The notes: generated by a model not told the origin, from the sequence alone. Positions 11,617 through 21,499 are shown, counted from the stretch's first letter. The stretch: DNA of 64,000 bases from Vanrija pseudolonga (GCF_020906515.1 NC_085855.1:310001-374000); one strand, 5' to 3'. Numbers and translations are program-made.

Positions 11617-12762
11617 ATGTGGGCCCTGTCCCTCTGCCTCGGGAGGACAAAGCGGGGCCCTACGGCCAACGGCACACCCGCACAGCTCCCAGTCAGTTCT
11701 CAGACCCGCCAGCCCAAGAACCCATCCACAACCGCGCCCGTAGTGCTCGACCATGCCTTCTTGCCGCACATCATGGACGCGATCCTCCTACACGCCCCGC
11801 CCGCCTCCCTCGCCGTCCTTCGCGCGACAAGTCGAACGATGCAACAGCTCAGCGGAGAACGGCTTTACGCGCACATCGTTGCTCGCCAGCAGTCGGACGG
11901 GTCGATCGACTTGTCCTCTCCGGCCGGTGACCGCGTCCCGGGGCTCAAGTACGACGCTGACGCCACAACAATCGACATCGCGTGTACTTTGCACCGGATA
12001 CACACGTACACGCGCATCGTCGACGTCGACATGTTCCCGTCGTTCAATGCAAAGGCTACCGACTCGGCGCCTCGCGCAGAGTGGAGCATCGCCGCTGCGT
12101 TGCGCGGGGTCCACCTCCTCCGCCGGCTCGACAGCTCACCGCTCGCCGTGTCCCTGTACGACCTCAAGGCGACGATGACGGCCCAGGCGCGCCTAGTGCC
12201 GCTGGTGACGGAGATCGAGGTCGCGCACCTCCACCTCGCGAGCCTTCTCCCGCACGCGTCCCTCCTCCCAGACTGGTGCACGACCGTCGCGCTCCCCGGT
12301 GGCGTGCGCACGGCTGTGGTCGTCGTGCACGTTCCCGACGACTGGCTCCTAGACGACGAGAGCGTCCCGCACGTCTTCGCGAACGCGCTCCAACTCGTCA
12401 TTGTGCTCTGTCCTTCATCGCCGCAAAAGCCTATCAACCTCCACACCACACTACGCCTCATCGCCCGCCTCGTGATGCACTACTTCTACCCAGGCGACGG
12501 GGGCGTCGCGGCGCCCAACATCGCTATCGGGCCGCTCGAGGCATTCGACGGCACCTCGTTCCCCCCCGACGTGCGCGACGAGGATCGGGCGACCCAACTC
12601 CTCGGCGATTTGAAGGCGACGGCCGAGGCAACGCTGCCTGATTTTGACGGTGACCCGCGTGATATCGTGTCGTTTGTGTCGCTGTCTGAGCTGCAGAAGG
12701 TGGTTGGAGCTGAAGAGTGGGACACCGTGTTGACGCCGCCTGGGGCGCACTTGGCGGCTTGA
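11617..12762 (+). CDS. F-box-like array protein 2
   Basis: Second array member on the same strand, 381 aa, intronless. The start at 11617 (MWALSLCLGR) was chosen because the F-box-like block (LDHAFLPHIMDAILLHAP, LRATSRTMQQLS, RLYAHIV) begins about 45 residues later, as in siblings. Family landmarks: RVPGLKYD, TRIVDVDMF, LLRRLDSS, VTEIEVAHLHL, TAVVVVHVPDD, LQLVIVL, AIGPLEAFDGTSF and the terminal EEWDTVLTPP. The spacing to its neighbours is only about 280 nt, as expected for tandem duplication. Function unknown. Confidence 0.7.
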   Translation: MWALSLCLGRTKRGPTANGTPAQLPVSSQTRQPKNPSTTAPVVLDHAFLPHIMDAILLHAPPASLAVLRATSRTMQQLSGERLYAHIVARQQSDGSIDLSSPAGDRVPGLKYDADATTIDIACTLHRIHTYTRIVDVDMFPSFNAKATDSAPRAEWSIAAALRGVHLLRRLDSSPLAVSLYDLKATMTAQARLVPLVTEIEVAHLHLASLLPHASLLPDWCTTVALPGGVRTAVVVVHVPDDWLLDDESVPHVFANALQLVIVLCPSSPQKPINLHTTLRLIARLVMHYFYPGDGGVAAPNIAIGPLEAFDGTSFPPDVRDEDRATQLLGDLKATAEATLPDFDGDPRDIVSFVSLSELQKVVGAEEWDTVLTPPGAHLAA

Positions 12763-13038
12763 GGCAGGGGCTGTCAATGTAGCGGCTGTGTGCTCGTCTG
12801 TCGTACATGTACTGGTACATGAATGTATCAACAAGTCACTTGTGCGTGGTCAAGCTGTGCTGGGCCGTGCTGGGAGCAAGTGGACGCCAAGATGCGTCAT
12901 TTGTCTCCCGAGCCAGGAGTCGCCGCCACCAACGGCGTGCGCTTTACGCGACTGACTTTTCGCCACCGTCTTGTCTCCATCGCCCATTCAACCTGTTCAC
13001 GACTCAACACAATCACTCCACAACCACACTCTGCACCC

Positions 13039-14256
13039 ATGAGCGAGGCCATCATATTCAGTCGGCGCCTAAAGCAAGGCCATCTCTCCCCCTCCAGCAT
13101 GGCGCAAGCACCCGTCCCCCCGCCTCCGCAGCGCACCACCGACCCAGGAGCAATCCCGCTCCCGACCCCAACCCTAGACCACATCTTCCTCCTCCCCCAC
13201 GTATTTGACGCGATATTCGCCTACGCGCCCCTCCAGTCGCTATCCGTCCTCCGAGCCACCTCGCGGGACATGCATCGCCGCTGCTCTGTGCGGCTGTACG
13301 ATCACATCTGGGTGCATGTGCGAGATGATTGCGGCGTGGAGTTCTACGCCCCCGCTCCAGACAGCTGTGACCAGCACACCAAGGATCATATCGCCCGCCT
13401 TCCGGGACTCAAGTACGACGGATCTGCCTCGGCCCGCGAAATCGACGCCACCCTCTTCAGGATCACGACGTACACCACCATGGTCGATGTCGACTTCACC
13501 CCGCCGCTGGGGTACAACCAAACCTGGGACCCCCGCACCATCGCCACGCTCACCGAGGTGCTTGACGAGGTCACGCTCATCCGCCGACTCGACGCACACT
13601 CACTCAAGGGCCCGCAGGCCGACATCGGCAGCGTGTGGGCACAGAAGATTGCGACGGTGCCGTCCCTCAACACGACTTGGGAGATCGTGTACCTCAACCT
13701 CCAAGCGTATGCCGACAACGAGCACACTATCCCGCGTAACTGGTGCAGCGCCGTCATCGTCACGGCGACTGTCAACGTCGCTATGCTCGTCCTCGATATT
13801 CCCGAAGGGGGATCAACCATTGAGCGGCTCACGGCATGCAGCGTCCCCTTCGTCTTCGCCAACGCCGCGAATCTCGTACTCGTGGTCAGCAACCCAGCCT
13901 CGAACTACCCGTTCCTCGACGTGTCAAGCCTTATTCTCCGTTTCCTAGACGTCCTCGTGTCGCATTTCATACAGGCATCAGTGTGCAACTCAGCAGAAGA
14001 CTGCCCCAACATCTTCATTGGCCCCATTGAAGCGTTCGATGACACATTCTTCAGCGATGGCGTTTCCGACAAGGACAAGGGGGACGAGTTGCTTGAGAGT
14101 CTCCTGTCCTTGGACAATGACGACCGACCTTGGCCCGAGTACAATCAAGATCTTCGCAAAGTCGTCCAATTCACCCCTCTCGTCCAACTTGAGAGCCTTG
14201 CAGGGATTTACTGGGAGACCATTTCCACCAGGCCGAGGGCTCGTCTAGTGGGGTGA
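13039..14256 (+). CDS. F-box-like array protein 3
   Basis: Third array member, 405 aa, intronless. The start at 13039 (MSEAIIFSRRL) lies in an ACCCATG context after a CA-rich leader. A short Pro-rich segment leads to the F-box-like block (LDHIFLLPHVFDAIFAYAP, LRATSRDMHRRCS, RLYDHIW). Then RLPGLKYDG, TTMVDVDF, LIRRLDAHS, VAMLVLDIPEGG, ANLVLVV and FIGPIEAFDDTFF follow, ending with YWETISTRP. Every family landmark is present and in order, so the gene looks intact. It pairs most closely with array protein 2 in size and motif wording. Function unknown. Confidence 0.7.
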   Translation: MSEAIIFSRRLKQGHLSPSSMAQAPVPPPPQRTTDPGAIPLPTPTLDHIFLLPHVFDAIFAYAPLQSLSVLRATSRDMHRRCSVRLYDHIWVHVRDDCGVEFYAPAPDSCDQHTKDHIARLPGLKYDGSASAREIDATLFRITTYTTMVDVDFTPPLGYNQTWDPRTIATLTEVLDEVTLIRRLDAHSLKGPQADIGSVWAQKIATVPSLNTTWEIVYLNLQAYADNEHTIPRNWCSAVIVTATVNVAMLVLDIPEGGSTIERLTACSVPFVFANAANLVLVVSNPASNYPFLDVSSLILRFLDVLVSHFIQASVCNSAEDCPNIFIGPIEAFDDTFFSDGVSDKDKGDELLESLLSLDNDDRPWPEYNQDLRKVVQFTPLVQLESLAGIYWETISTRPRARLVG

Positions 14257-14466
14257 GCCGCTTGCATGCCAGATTGTATGTGTGCGTTGCGGAGCGGAGA
14301 GTGTAGATACTCGTACTTGATGTAGATGTTGATGAAACAAAGTGCCATGTGCATCGGGGGCGGGCGGCGGCAGTAAATGGCACACCCCAGTCATGCCACT
14401 GATTTTCGCCACCCTCATCCTCTCATCCATCACCACATCACTTTCTTCACGCCGCACACGATCAGG

Positions 14467-15168
14467 ATGTACATATCGTCCAACTACGTCCCCCTGCACG
14501 AAAGGTGGCGACCCTCGACACCTCCCCGGCCGTCGAGCCGTCCGCCTCCGCGTTCCCAGGCCACGCCTTCGCCGCCGCCGCTGCCGTCGCCGCCGCCGCC
14601 GATGACGACGACGACGCCACCACGCCCTCGAGTCGCCGCCCAGCCAGCCCCCAACGCAGACCCGGCAACCGTTCCCCTCCCCTCCGTGTCTCTGGACCAC
14701 ACCTTCCTCCCGCACATCTTCGACCGCATCTTTGCATTCGCGCCGCCCTCGGCGCTCATCTACCTGCGCGCGGCGCCGCGCGCCATGGCGGCGCGGTGCG
14801 ATGCCGCGCTGTACCGGCACATGCGGATCAATCTGCGCCCTACCGCCCCCACTGCGTCCACGGCCGCGAGTTACGCGGTCGAGTTCCGCACCCCGGACGC
14901 GGCGCGCCTTCGTGTGCCGGGGATGAACTGGACGGCGGGCGAGTCCATGTGCCTGCACGTCCTGCGCACTGCAACCCGCGTGCTCGACATCGAGCTGTTC
15001 CACGACGACGGGCTCAACGACTGGGTGCGATTCCTGCGCTCGGCCGAGGACTTGCGCCGTGTCCTCGGCAGTGTCGAGATCCTCCGCCGTGTTTATGGCA
15101 CCTTGGCCGTGCCGGTGCCCGTTGAGGCGCCCAACGCCGTCTTTGGAAGGGGTACTGGTTGGCGATGA
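14467..15168 (+). CDS. Truncated F-box-like array protein 4
   Basis: Fourth plus-strand member, only 233 aa against 381-537 aa in siblings. The start at 14467 (MYISSNYVPL) leads through a Pro-rich region to the F-box-like block (LDHTFLPHIFDRIFAFAP, LRAAPRAMAARCD, LYRHM). RVPGMNWTA, TRVLDIELF and ILRRVYG follow. The frame then ends shortly after VPVEAPNAVFGRG. The C-terminal half (the PTEVSF, AVVVI, ANLVLVL and IGPxE blocks and the terminal W-x-W) is missing, and I cannot find it in the following 330 bases. It sits exactly at the strand switch of the array. It may be a pseudogene or a short F-box-only form. Confidence 0.55.
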   Translation: MYISSNYVPLHERWRPSTPPRPSSRPPPRSQATPSPPPLPSPPPPMTTTTPPRPRVAAQPAPNADPATVPLPSVSLDHTFLPHIFDRIFAFAPPSALIYLRAAPRAMAARCDAALYRHMRINLRPTAPTASTAASYAVEFRTPDAARLRVPGMNWTAGESMCLHVLRTATRVLDIELFHDDGLNDWVRFLRSAEDLRRVLGSVEILRRVYGTLAVPVPVEAPNAVFGRGTGWR

Positions 15169-15502
15169 TGCCATGTCGGTCGGTTGGGTGGGCCGCGCGC
15201 AGGATACAGTAGTGGCGTCGTTTTGTACTGTATTCGCTTTCTGCGTGGCGTGTGGCAGCGGGTTGGCGCTCGCCCCTTTTTGAGGGCAGTTCGGGCGGCG
15301 AGGTGACAGGATGCGAGTGACTTGATGAGTGAAGCACCCGTCGACTGATGCATAGCAATTGCAGCAGTGCGTGGTTATGCCTCATTGCCACCGGTATCGA
15401 CACGCATCTCGGTCTACAGTGTCTATCTGCGTGCACTATCTCAAATTGCAAGCAAGCCCTGGGTCCCATTTCGGTCTCCTTGGCCGCCCGATGGTCATGC
15501 CC
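15169..15502. other. Tail-to-tail junction of the array
   Basis: About 330 bases between the truncated plus-strand member and the 3' end of the first minus-strand member. I see no coding remains of the missing C-terminal half, no RNA gene and no obvious repeat. It is the point where the array changes strand. Confidence 0.45.
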
Positions 15503-16593
15503 CTAGTCCGTAAGGAGAGCCCCCGGAGACACAGTCACCCAGTCCCACACCTCGTGCCCCACCGTCGCTTTCATCTCACGGAGGTTGAGGAACGTGATGC
15601 GCTGGACAAACATGTATGCCCAAGGCTCGGAAGGGAGCATGCTGTGTATCATAGCGCGGATGACGTCGTTGCGCTTATCGAGCGTCACGTCGTCGTCGAG
15701 GTGGCTCAGGTTGAGCATGTCGTTGTCGAGATGCTCCATGGGCCCGATACACACCTTTTTAGCTACCTGTGTGCTGGATGTCGCTGCGAGTGACGTGACG
15801 ATACGATTCAACACGCCAAGGGGACAGTCGTAGGCCGGTTTGGCGGCTACGGGGCAAGTCTTCCAGGGGCCACGAGTCGAGGGAAGGAAGAGGACGAGCT
15901 GTGTGGCTGCGGCCGTCACGGTATACGGTATCGGGACGTTGCGGTGCCTCGAGCAGGCAGGGTCGAGATAGAACACGCTGACCGCCAGGCACCAGCCAGC
16001 GCTCATACTGCGGACACTCGAACCTCCTGGCGGGCCCGCCATGGCGTCGTGGGCGAGCGACGAGAGGTGGTAGAACGACACCTCGGTGGGAATATCGAGG
16101 CGGGGCGGGTTGCGGAGGCGCAGCACCTCCTCGACGGTAGGCGGGGGACCGGACGTGTGTGGGCGCCATCGGCTCAAGGCATGGTGCGCCGGGCCGATGG
16201 TGCGCGTGTCGAGCCGCCGCAGCACGGCACGGGCGAGACAGCCCGCGATGGCGCACCCGACGCGAACAGGATGCGCCACGCTCCGTCCCGGGATTGGTCC
16301 ATATGCATGTCCACGGCACGCGTGTAGCTCGTCAGCCGGGACCGCGTTGCGGCCGTCGGGCCCGAGCGGCGCACTGCCAGACCGGGGATGCGGACGCGCT
16401 CAGAGTCGGGGAAGAAGAACACGGCCGCGTGGTCGGCGCGCGAGGACCACGGCTCGAGCCATACGTGTGTATAGAGGCTCGGCTCCATACGACGCACGAG
16501 CGCGCGGCTGAGGCGCATGCGTGCCCTGTCTGCCGGGGAGAGGTGGGAGAGGATCGCGTCGAATATGTGCGGATAGGCCAGGTGGTCTAGCAT
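15503..16593 (-). CDS. F-box-like array protein 5, one frame break
   Basis: First minus-strand member. The frame from 16593 reads MLDHLAYPHIFDAILSHL, RRMEPSLYTHVWLE, RVRIPGLAV, TRAVDMHM and WRILFASGA. At about 16255-16265 family similarity moves to the next frame (IAGCLARAVLRRLD, then PTEVSFYHL, AATQLVLFLPS and CIGPMEHLDND), ending WDWVTVSPGALLTD at 15503. A single-base difference would join them. The first Met falls where siblings have an internal residue just before the LDH motif, so the real N-terminus may lie upstream, in the Pro-rich frames of 16594-16930. Damaged gene or sequence error. Confidence 0.55.
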
Positions 16594-17120
16594 TGGTGAT
16601 TTGTTGGGCGGTGCGGTCGGGCTGCGGTGGACGTCGGGGTGGGGGTTGTGGGAGCCATCCGTGGTGCAGGATGGAGACTGTGGAGATGCGAGGGAGCGGG
16701 TGAAGCGGCTTGGGGGCACAGTGAGGCTGGCGGAGATATGCAGGGCGGCGGTGGGTGTGGTTCGTCGGGCTTGGGCAGTGTCGCCCAGGTGGGCCCTCTC
16801 GGGGCGGTGGGGCGGCGGCGGCGTGCTCCACCTGGCGTGCTGGGGATCCTGGGCGGTGTAGGGATATGATTGTGTTGTGGGGCGGCTTGATAATGCTGTT
16901 CGATGGTGTTTGTTTGAGGTGGAACAGACATTCGGAAATCAGTGGCGACAAGGGACGCGCGGTGGGCAAGTGGTGGGCTTGTGGCGGTCGTGATTGAGCC
17001 TGAAACAAGTCACCACAATCCATCAACTCTGTCGCTACAAGCAATTTATGTGTATTGTCCTTGAAGGCATGACCTCGTCACACCTGTCCTATCCTGCCAC
17101 ATGCCGAGAACGACCCTCTC
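16594..17120. other. Gap holding a possible N-terminal segment
   Basis: About 530 bases between two minus-strand members. On the minus strand, Pro-rich reading (PPRIPSTPGG, PTPTSTAARPHRPTN) resembles the Pro-rich N-termini of siblings but is not in frame with the F-box-like block at 16590, and no clear intron joins them. It may be a decayed 5' end or untranslated leader. Confidence 0.4.
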
Positions 17121-18680
17121 CTACCCCGACATCCCCGGGCACAGCGCCGCCGGCGAAACCGTCACCCAGTCCCACACGTCGGCGCCAATCTTGGCCTGCA
17201 TCTCCTCGAGCGAGAGCAGCGAGATGGTCTTGGAGAACATGTTGGCGACGTGAGGCGGGTTGTACATTGTTGTGATTTTGGTGAGTATGATCTCGTTGCG
17301 CTCCTCGAGGGTGACGCCTTCGTCGAGGTCGAGGTGGAGATCGTCGTTATTGATGAGCTCCATTGGGCCGATGGTGATCTTGCGCCGCTCGGTGTACTCG
17401 CCCCATGCGTGGCCATACAGCAGGCCCTTGAGGATTCCGCAGAGGATGCCGAGTGATCTCCCGGTGTGTCGCTGGGCAGTTGAATTTGGCTCATGGTTGT
17501 GTTTGTTCGGTGCTGGGAGGAGGAGAATGACCAGGTTGCTCACATCCGCCGTGACTGTGATCGGCATCGGAAGGTTGCAAATGTCGGGGCACCCACCACC
17601 GAGGTTGATGGCGATGACAGTGTTCTTGCGGCCTGGACGCGAGATTTGGACCGGGAGCCTGGAAATCAAGGTGCTCCGAGCAATGTCGAGATTCAGGTGA
17701 AGGAACGACACCTCGGTTTCAAAGTGCATGTCGGCCGTGAGGGTCTTTATCATGTGCGTGACACCGCCGCCAACGGTGATGGCTTCGAGGTGGTCCCTCG
17801 CAATGCCCTGACGCTCGTCGAGCCGGCGCAGGACCTTCACTTGGCTCATAGCGGCAGCGAGAGCACTGTTATCCCACGACCTCTTCCAGTAGAGCGGCGT
17901 CATAGACGTCTCGCCCAGGTCCATGTCCACGACGCGGGTGTGTTCGTGCAGGCCCGCCAACGTGAGGTGTCTGTCAGCACGGCTGGCGCCGGCGTTGAAC
18001 CTGAGCCCCGGGAGGCGACGCGGGGGATTCGAGTCGGGGTACAGGAACTCGAGGGCGGCATTGCCGCTGACGGGGCGGATCCAGATGTGCGTGTATATCT
18101 TGGAGTCAACATCCGACTTGATAGCCTTGTTGAGGCCACGAAGGCGCGCGTACTCCTCCAGTGAGAGGTATGAGAGGATGTCTTCGAATATGTGCGGGTA
18201 GGCGAGGTGGTCGATCGTGACGGTGCGCTGGGGCGGGGTGGGCGGGTTCTTCGCCCTGGCGAGGAGCGCGTCAACCGAGGTGGAGAGGAGCGGGTCATCC
18301 GCCGTGAGGGACGCGTCGAGCATCTCCATGTCGAGGACGGACGGCTCGTCGTCCCGGTGCACGGAGAGCACTGCGCGGCGGAGGGAAGACACGGACCCGT
18401 TCGCGCCGGCGCCGAGGTGGAGGCGGTGCCGGGGTGGGCTGCGGTCGGGCGGCTTCGGTTGGCCGGCGTTGATGGAGCTCGGGCCACTGGGCAGGTGGTA
18501 GCTTGGCGGAAGGTTGGCGAGTTGGGTGTTGAGGGCCGACGCGTGGAGCTCGTTGTTGTGGACGTGTCGCTCGACGACGCGGGTGACCGAGCGATCGGCG
18601 GCGTCGACGCCCTCATCGGATGGTGGCGACGCGGGCCCACCCTTGGACCTGCGTAGGCAGGCGGAGAGCCACGGTGGCAT
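17121..18680 (-). CDS. F-box-like array protein 6
   Basis: Second minus-strand member, 519 aa, intronless and intact. The start at 18680 (MPPWLSACLRRSK) was chosen; the frame is open further upstream but lacks family support there. A long N-terminus leads to the F-box-like block (IDHLAYPHIFEDILSYLS, LRGLNKAIKSDVD, IYTHIWIR). RRLPGLRFN, TRVVDMDLG, VLRRLDERQ, FETEVSFLHLNL, TVIAINLGGG, VSNLVILLLP and TIGPMELINND follow. It ends with ADVWDWVTVSPAALCPG, which closely matches the ending of protein 5, so these two are recent duplicates. Function unknown. Confidence 0.7.
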   Translation of the reverse strand: MPPWLSACLRRSKGGPASPPSDEGVDAADRSVTRVVERHVHNNELHASALNTQLANLPPSYHLPSGPSSINAGQPKPPDRSPPRHRLHLGAGANGSVSSLRRAVLSVHRDDEPSVLDMEMLDASLTADDPLLSTSVDALLARAKNPPTPPQRTVTIDHLAYPHIFEDILSYLSLEEYARLRGLNKAIKSDVDSKIYTHIWIRPVSGNAALEFLYPDSNPPRRLPGLRFNAGASRADRHLTLAGLHEHTRVVDMDLGETSMTPLYWKRSWDNSALAAAMSQVKVLRRLDERQGIARDHLEAITVGGGVTHMIKTLTADMHFETEVSFLHLNLDIARSTLISRLPVQISRPGRKNTVIAINLGGGCPDICNLPMPITVTADVSNLVILLLPAPNKHNHEPNSTAQRHTGRSLGILCGILKGLLYGHAWGEYTERRKITIGPMELINNDDLHLDLDEGVTLEERNEIILTKITTMYNPPHVANMFSKTISLLSLEEMQAKIGADVWDWVTVSPAALCPGMSG

Positions 18681-18926
18681 TGTGACGTGGAGTGATGGTG
18701 ATGAGATGATGGATGGTGAGAAGTGGGCTTTGAATCTGAGGGTGGCAAAAGAAATCAAGCGCGCCTGGACCCAAATGTGCGTCACAATACGACATGACAC
18801 TTTGTTGCATTGATGTAGACAGGTTACTACGATTACTATGAACATTGTACCTGGCCCTCTAGCAGACCGTACAAGTGCATGCTGCTACTATGCGCCCTCC
18901 GCGCTACATTCAGCACCTTTGCCATC

Positions 18927-20105
18927 TTACTGCCCCGGCCAAGTGGACACCCACGGCCACCACTCCGCCCCGACCTTTGCCTGCATCTCGCTCAGTGACA
19001 GAATCGACATGTTGCTGGAACAACCAAGATAGCCTTGGGCTTCGTCGGCGGCGTGTTCGTGAAGGATAGTGTTGAGCACGTCTTTCTGCCCCTCCTTGTC
19101 CATGCCGGGGAAGCACTCGCTGAAGGAGTCAAGTGGGCCGATGGACACGGTCGGGGCCGTCTTGAGGCGAGGGTTGGCTGGGTCGGCCCCGCAGGCAAGA
19201 CTTCCGATCGCCCCGAGAACCTTGAGACAACTCTCGGAGCACTCGAGGTCGACACGCGGCTGCAGGATGATGACCAGGTTGGCGGCCATGAAACGGAGGT
19301 ACCGCAGCAGGCGAAGCTCATTGTCGCCGGACTCGTTGAAGCGGATAACGACGACTGCAGTCTTGTACGCGCCACGCATGAGGGTGACGCCAGAGGTGAG
19401 GGGCTGAGGGCGACCAAGATCGATAAAGCACACCTCGAAAGGGGCTGAGATGAACTTGGGCATCGACTCGAGGCAATCCGTCAGGACGTTCCTGAACGAA
19501 AACGGCGCGCCGGCTTTGATCGTCGATGGGGAGTCGAGGCGACGAAGGACTGGCACCTTTCCAATAGCGCCGCGCAGTGCCCCAAGGTACAGCCACTCGT
19601 CCATGAGCCCCTTGCGCGGGGTGAAGTCGACGTCTATGGCGCGGGTATACGCCCCAATGAAGCCGAGGCAGCGGTCGCGATCACCAGCATAGTCGAGCCC
19701 AGGGACACGCACACGCGCCGAGCCCGGAATGAAGATGTCCACGGCGGTGTTGCCCGGCGCCGAATAGTCATAGCGCGTCTCGATCCAGATATGCTCGTAC
19801 AGCCTGGGCTGGCAGAGGCGCAGCATCTCCCAGCAGGTAGCGCGGAGGGCGGGGTACGCCGCGAGCGGGGCGTACGCGACGATCATCTCGAAGATGTGCG
19901 GGTAGCAGTTGCGGTCGAGCGGCGCGGTGTGGTTTGTAGCGGGGGTGTGGGGTGGAGGGCGCGGCGACGACGGGCCGAGCGGCGCGGGCCAGGTCCTGCT
20001 CTCGGCTGGGATGTCGACCTGCCTGCGGACCCAGCGCCCGGGGGCATACTCGGTCACCTCGTACACCTGCTCCACGGCTGGAGGGGGCGGTAGGAGGCGC
20101 GACAT
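18927..20105 (-). CDS. F-box-like array protein 7
   Basis: Last array member, 392 aa, intronless and intact. The start at 20105 (MSRLLPPPPAVEQ) follows a short leader. The F-box-like block reads LDRNCYPHIFEMIVAYAP, LRATCWEMLRLCQ, RLYEHIWIE. RVPGLDYAG, TRAIDVDFT, VLRRLDSP, FEVCFIDLG, TAVVVIRFNESG, ANLVIILQP and SIGPLDSFSECF follow, then AEWWPWVSTWPGQ at the end. The minus-strand leader of this gene and that of protein 6 both contain a similar AAGAAATCAAGCGCG-type segment (near 18750 and 20176, plus-strand reading), a hint that promoter and gene were duplicated together. Function unknown. Confidence 0.7.
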   Translation of the reverse strand: MSRLLPPPPAVEQVYEVTEYAPGRWVRRQVDIPAESRTWPAPLGPSSPRPPPHTPATNHTAPLDRNCYPHIFEMIVAYAPLAAYPALRATCWEMLRLCQPRLYEHIWIETRYDYSAPGNTAVDIFIPGSARVRVPGLDYAGDRDRCLGFIGAYTRAIDVDFTPRKGLMDEWLYLGALRGAIGKVPVLRRLDSPSTIKAGAPFSFRNVLTDCLESMPKFISAPFEVCFIDLGRPQPLTSGVTLMRGAYKTAVVVIRFNESGDNELRLLRYLRFMAANLVIILQPRVDLECSESCLKVLGAIGSLACGADPANPRLKTAPTVSIGPLDSFSECFPGMDKEGQKDVLNTILHEHAADEAQGYLGCSSNMSILSLSEMQAKVGAEWWPWVSTWPGQ

Positions 20106-20304
20106 TGTCGTGTGGGAGGGAAGGTGGGTGGGGTGTTGGAGATGTGGAGTGGGTGGTAGTTGACGGTGGCAAAAGAAATCAAGCGCGACCATGCTGACAC
20201 TGTCATCTGCGTCACACATATGCACTGGGCGCCGGTTTCATCTGCCAGGCTGCATGCATCCTTACATAGCCTGACATCTTCTTGCAAGTACCGACGGATC
20301 GCGT

Positions 20305-21006
20305 TTAGGCCTTGCCAGTGAACTCAGCCTCGTTGAGCTGCTCGCCGCGCGCAAGGTCCGCGACGCTCATGAACCACGCCTCCCGGGACGATACTCTGCC
20401 CCCCTTGACCTGCCCGCGCATCGCAAGACAGCCGAGCACGCTGACGGTGAAGAGCTGGGGTCAGTCAGCTGTGCTAACCTCTCGCACTCACGGCGAGCCA
20501 AACCAACACGGTGACGACGATCGCGCCGACCACGAGGCCGTTTGAGAGGCTATACGTGTCAGCTCACGATGCCATCCCTACTCACCCGGCGTCGACTCCG
20601 CTGAGCGTCTTATCGAAGCCAGACCACATGACAAGTACGCCCAACACCACACACCATACGGCGTCGGTCAAGGTGTACAGGAACCCGCTGCGCGGCCTAA
20701 CGCGCTGCAGGACGATGCTGGCGTCAGCTCGCGTCGCAAGGGGCAGACTCACTGGCTGACAAAGTAGACGAGCGCCGCGGCACCTGCTACTAGGGGGAAG
20801 ATGAAGTCCTTCGCCCTCTTGAAGCCCGCAAGACGGCGCAAGCGGTCGTCCCGGTTCGCGTCGTAGTATCGCTCGGCTGCTGTCAGACCACGCACCTTAC
20901 ACTACTTACTCCTCTCCGCGCACAGGGCAAAGATAGCAACGTCGGCCGCTGCCAGGACGGCGCCAGTGCAGAAGGCGGCGCGATACAGCTGAAGTTTGCG
21001 GGGCAT
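20305..21006 (-). CDS. Small four-helix (MARVEL-like) membrane protein
   Basis: Five-exon gene of 186 aa. Exons (minus strand): 21006-20910, 20876-20753, 20717-20586, 20549-20492 and 20454-20305; all phases agree and all introns are 33-37 nt. No single open frame reveals it. Hydrophobic helices are visible around residues 12-30 (AAFCTGAVLAAADVAIFAL), 58-74 (FPLVAGAAALVYFV), 92-108 (AVWCVVLGVLVMW) and 121-148 (GLVVGAIVVTVLVWLALF). A charged loop (YYDANRDDRLRRL) and a hydrophilic C-terminus give a MARVEL-like layout, suggesting a plasma-membrane or vesicle protein. The first acceptor reads CAGCAG, so one residue may vary. The family assignment is tentative. Confidence 0.75.
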
Positions 21007-21499
21007 GGTGTCATGTGTGTGTGCATGACGTCGGGTTAAGCCTATATGTACGTAGGATCTGGTGAAGTCCAAGCACTCGCGTCGTCAAGGTGAGCAGTGC
21101 CAAGAGTCGAGGCAGGACCAGGAACGGTACGGCCGGCTTGGCTGCCCTGGCGGGGCGGGCTGTCACGCTCTGTGTGTGGTTGTTGGTCTGCTCATTGCCG
21201 ATGGTGAGTGCTGGTACATACACGGGTCGTCGTTTGCATTGTGGAGTTGCATCTGGTGATGGCCCAGTTTGTTTGTTTGTTCTGCGTCTTCTTCGTTTTT
21301 TGGCACTGGCGTGTCGAGGCCGACAAGGTGTGGCGCTGCTCGAATGGCCTGACTCCCTACCCCCACTGGCGCCGGAAGGGTCACTCGCTGTTTGCGGTGC
21401 AAGGCACTCTCCAGCAGCCGGCATCGTCACGTGCAGCGAGCGCTCTTGGCGCTCAACCAACCTTGCTCAGCGCCGAACAGCGTGCTGGCTGGACGATGT
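21007..21499. other. Intergenic stretch before the repeat pair
   Basis: About 490 bases upstream of the MARVEL-like gene with no supportable coding region. A CACGTG E-box core lies near 21429. It leads directly into a pair of pol III-type repeats. Confidence 0.4.

Noticed and set aside
9055-20105. Biosynthetic gene cluster or mobile element carrying the F-box-like array
   Set aside because: No transposase, integrase, reverse transcriptase, terminal repeat or biosynthetic enzyme is visible around the array.
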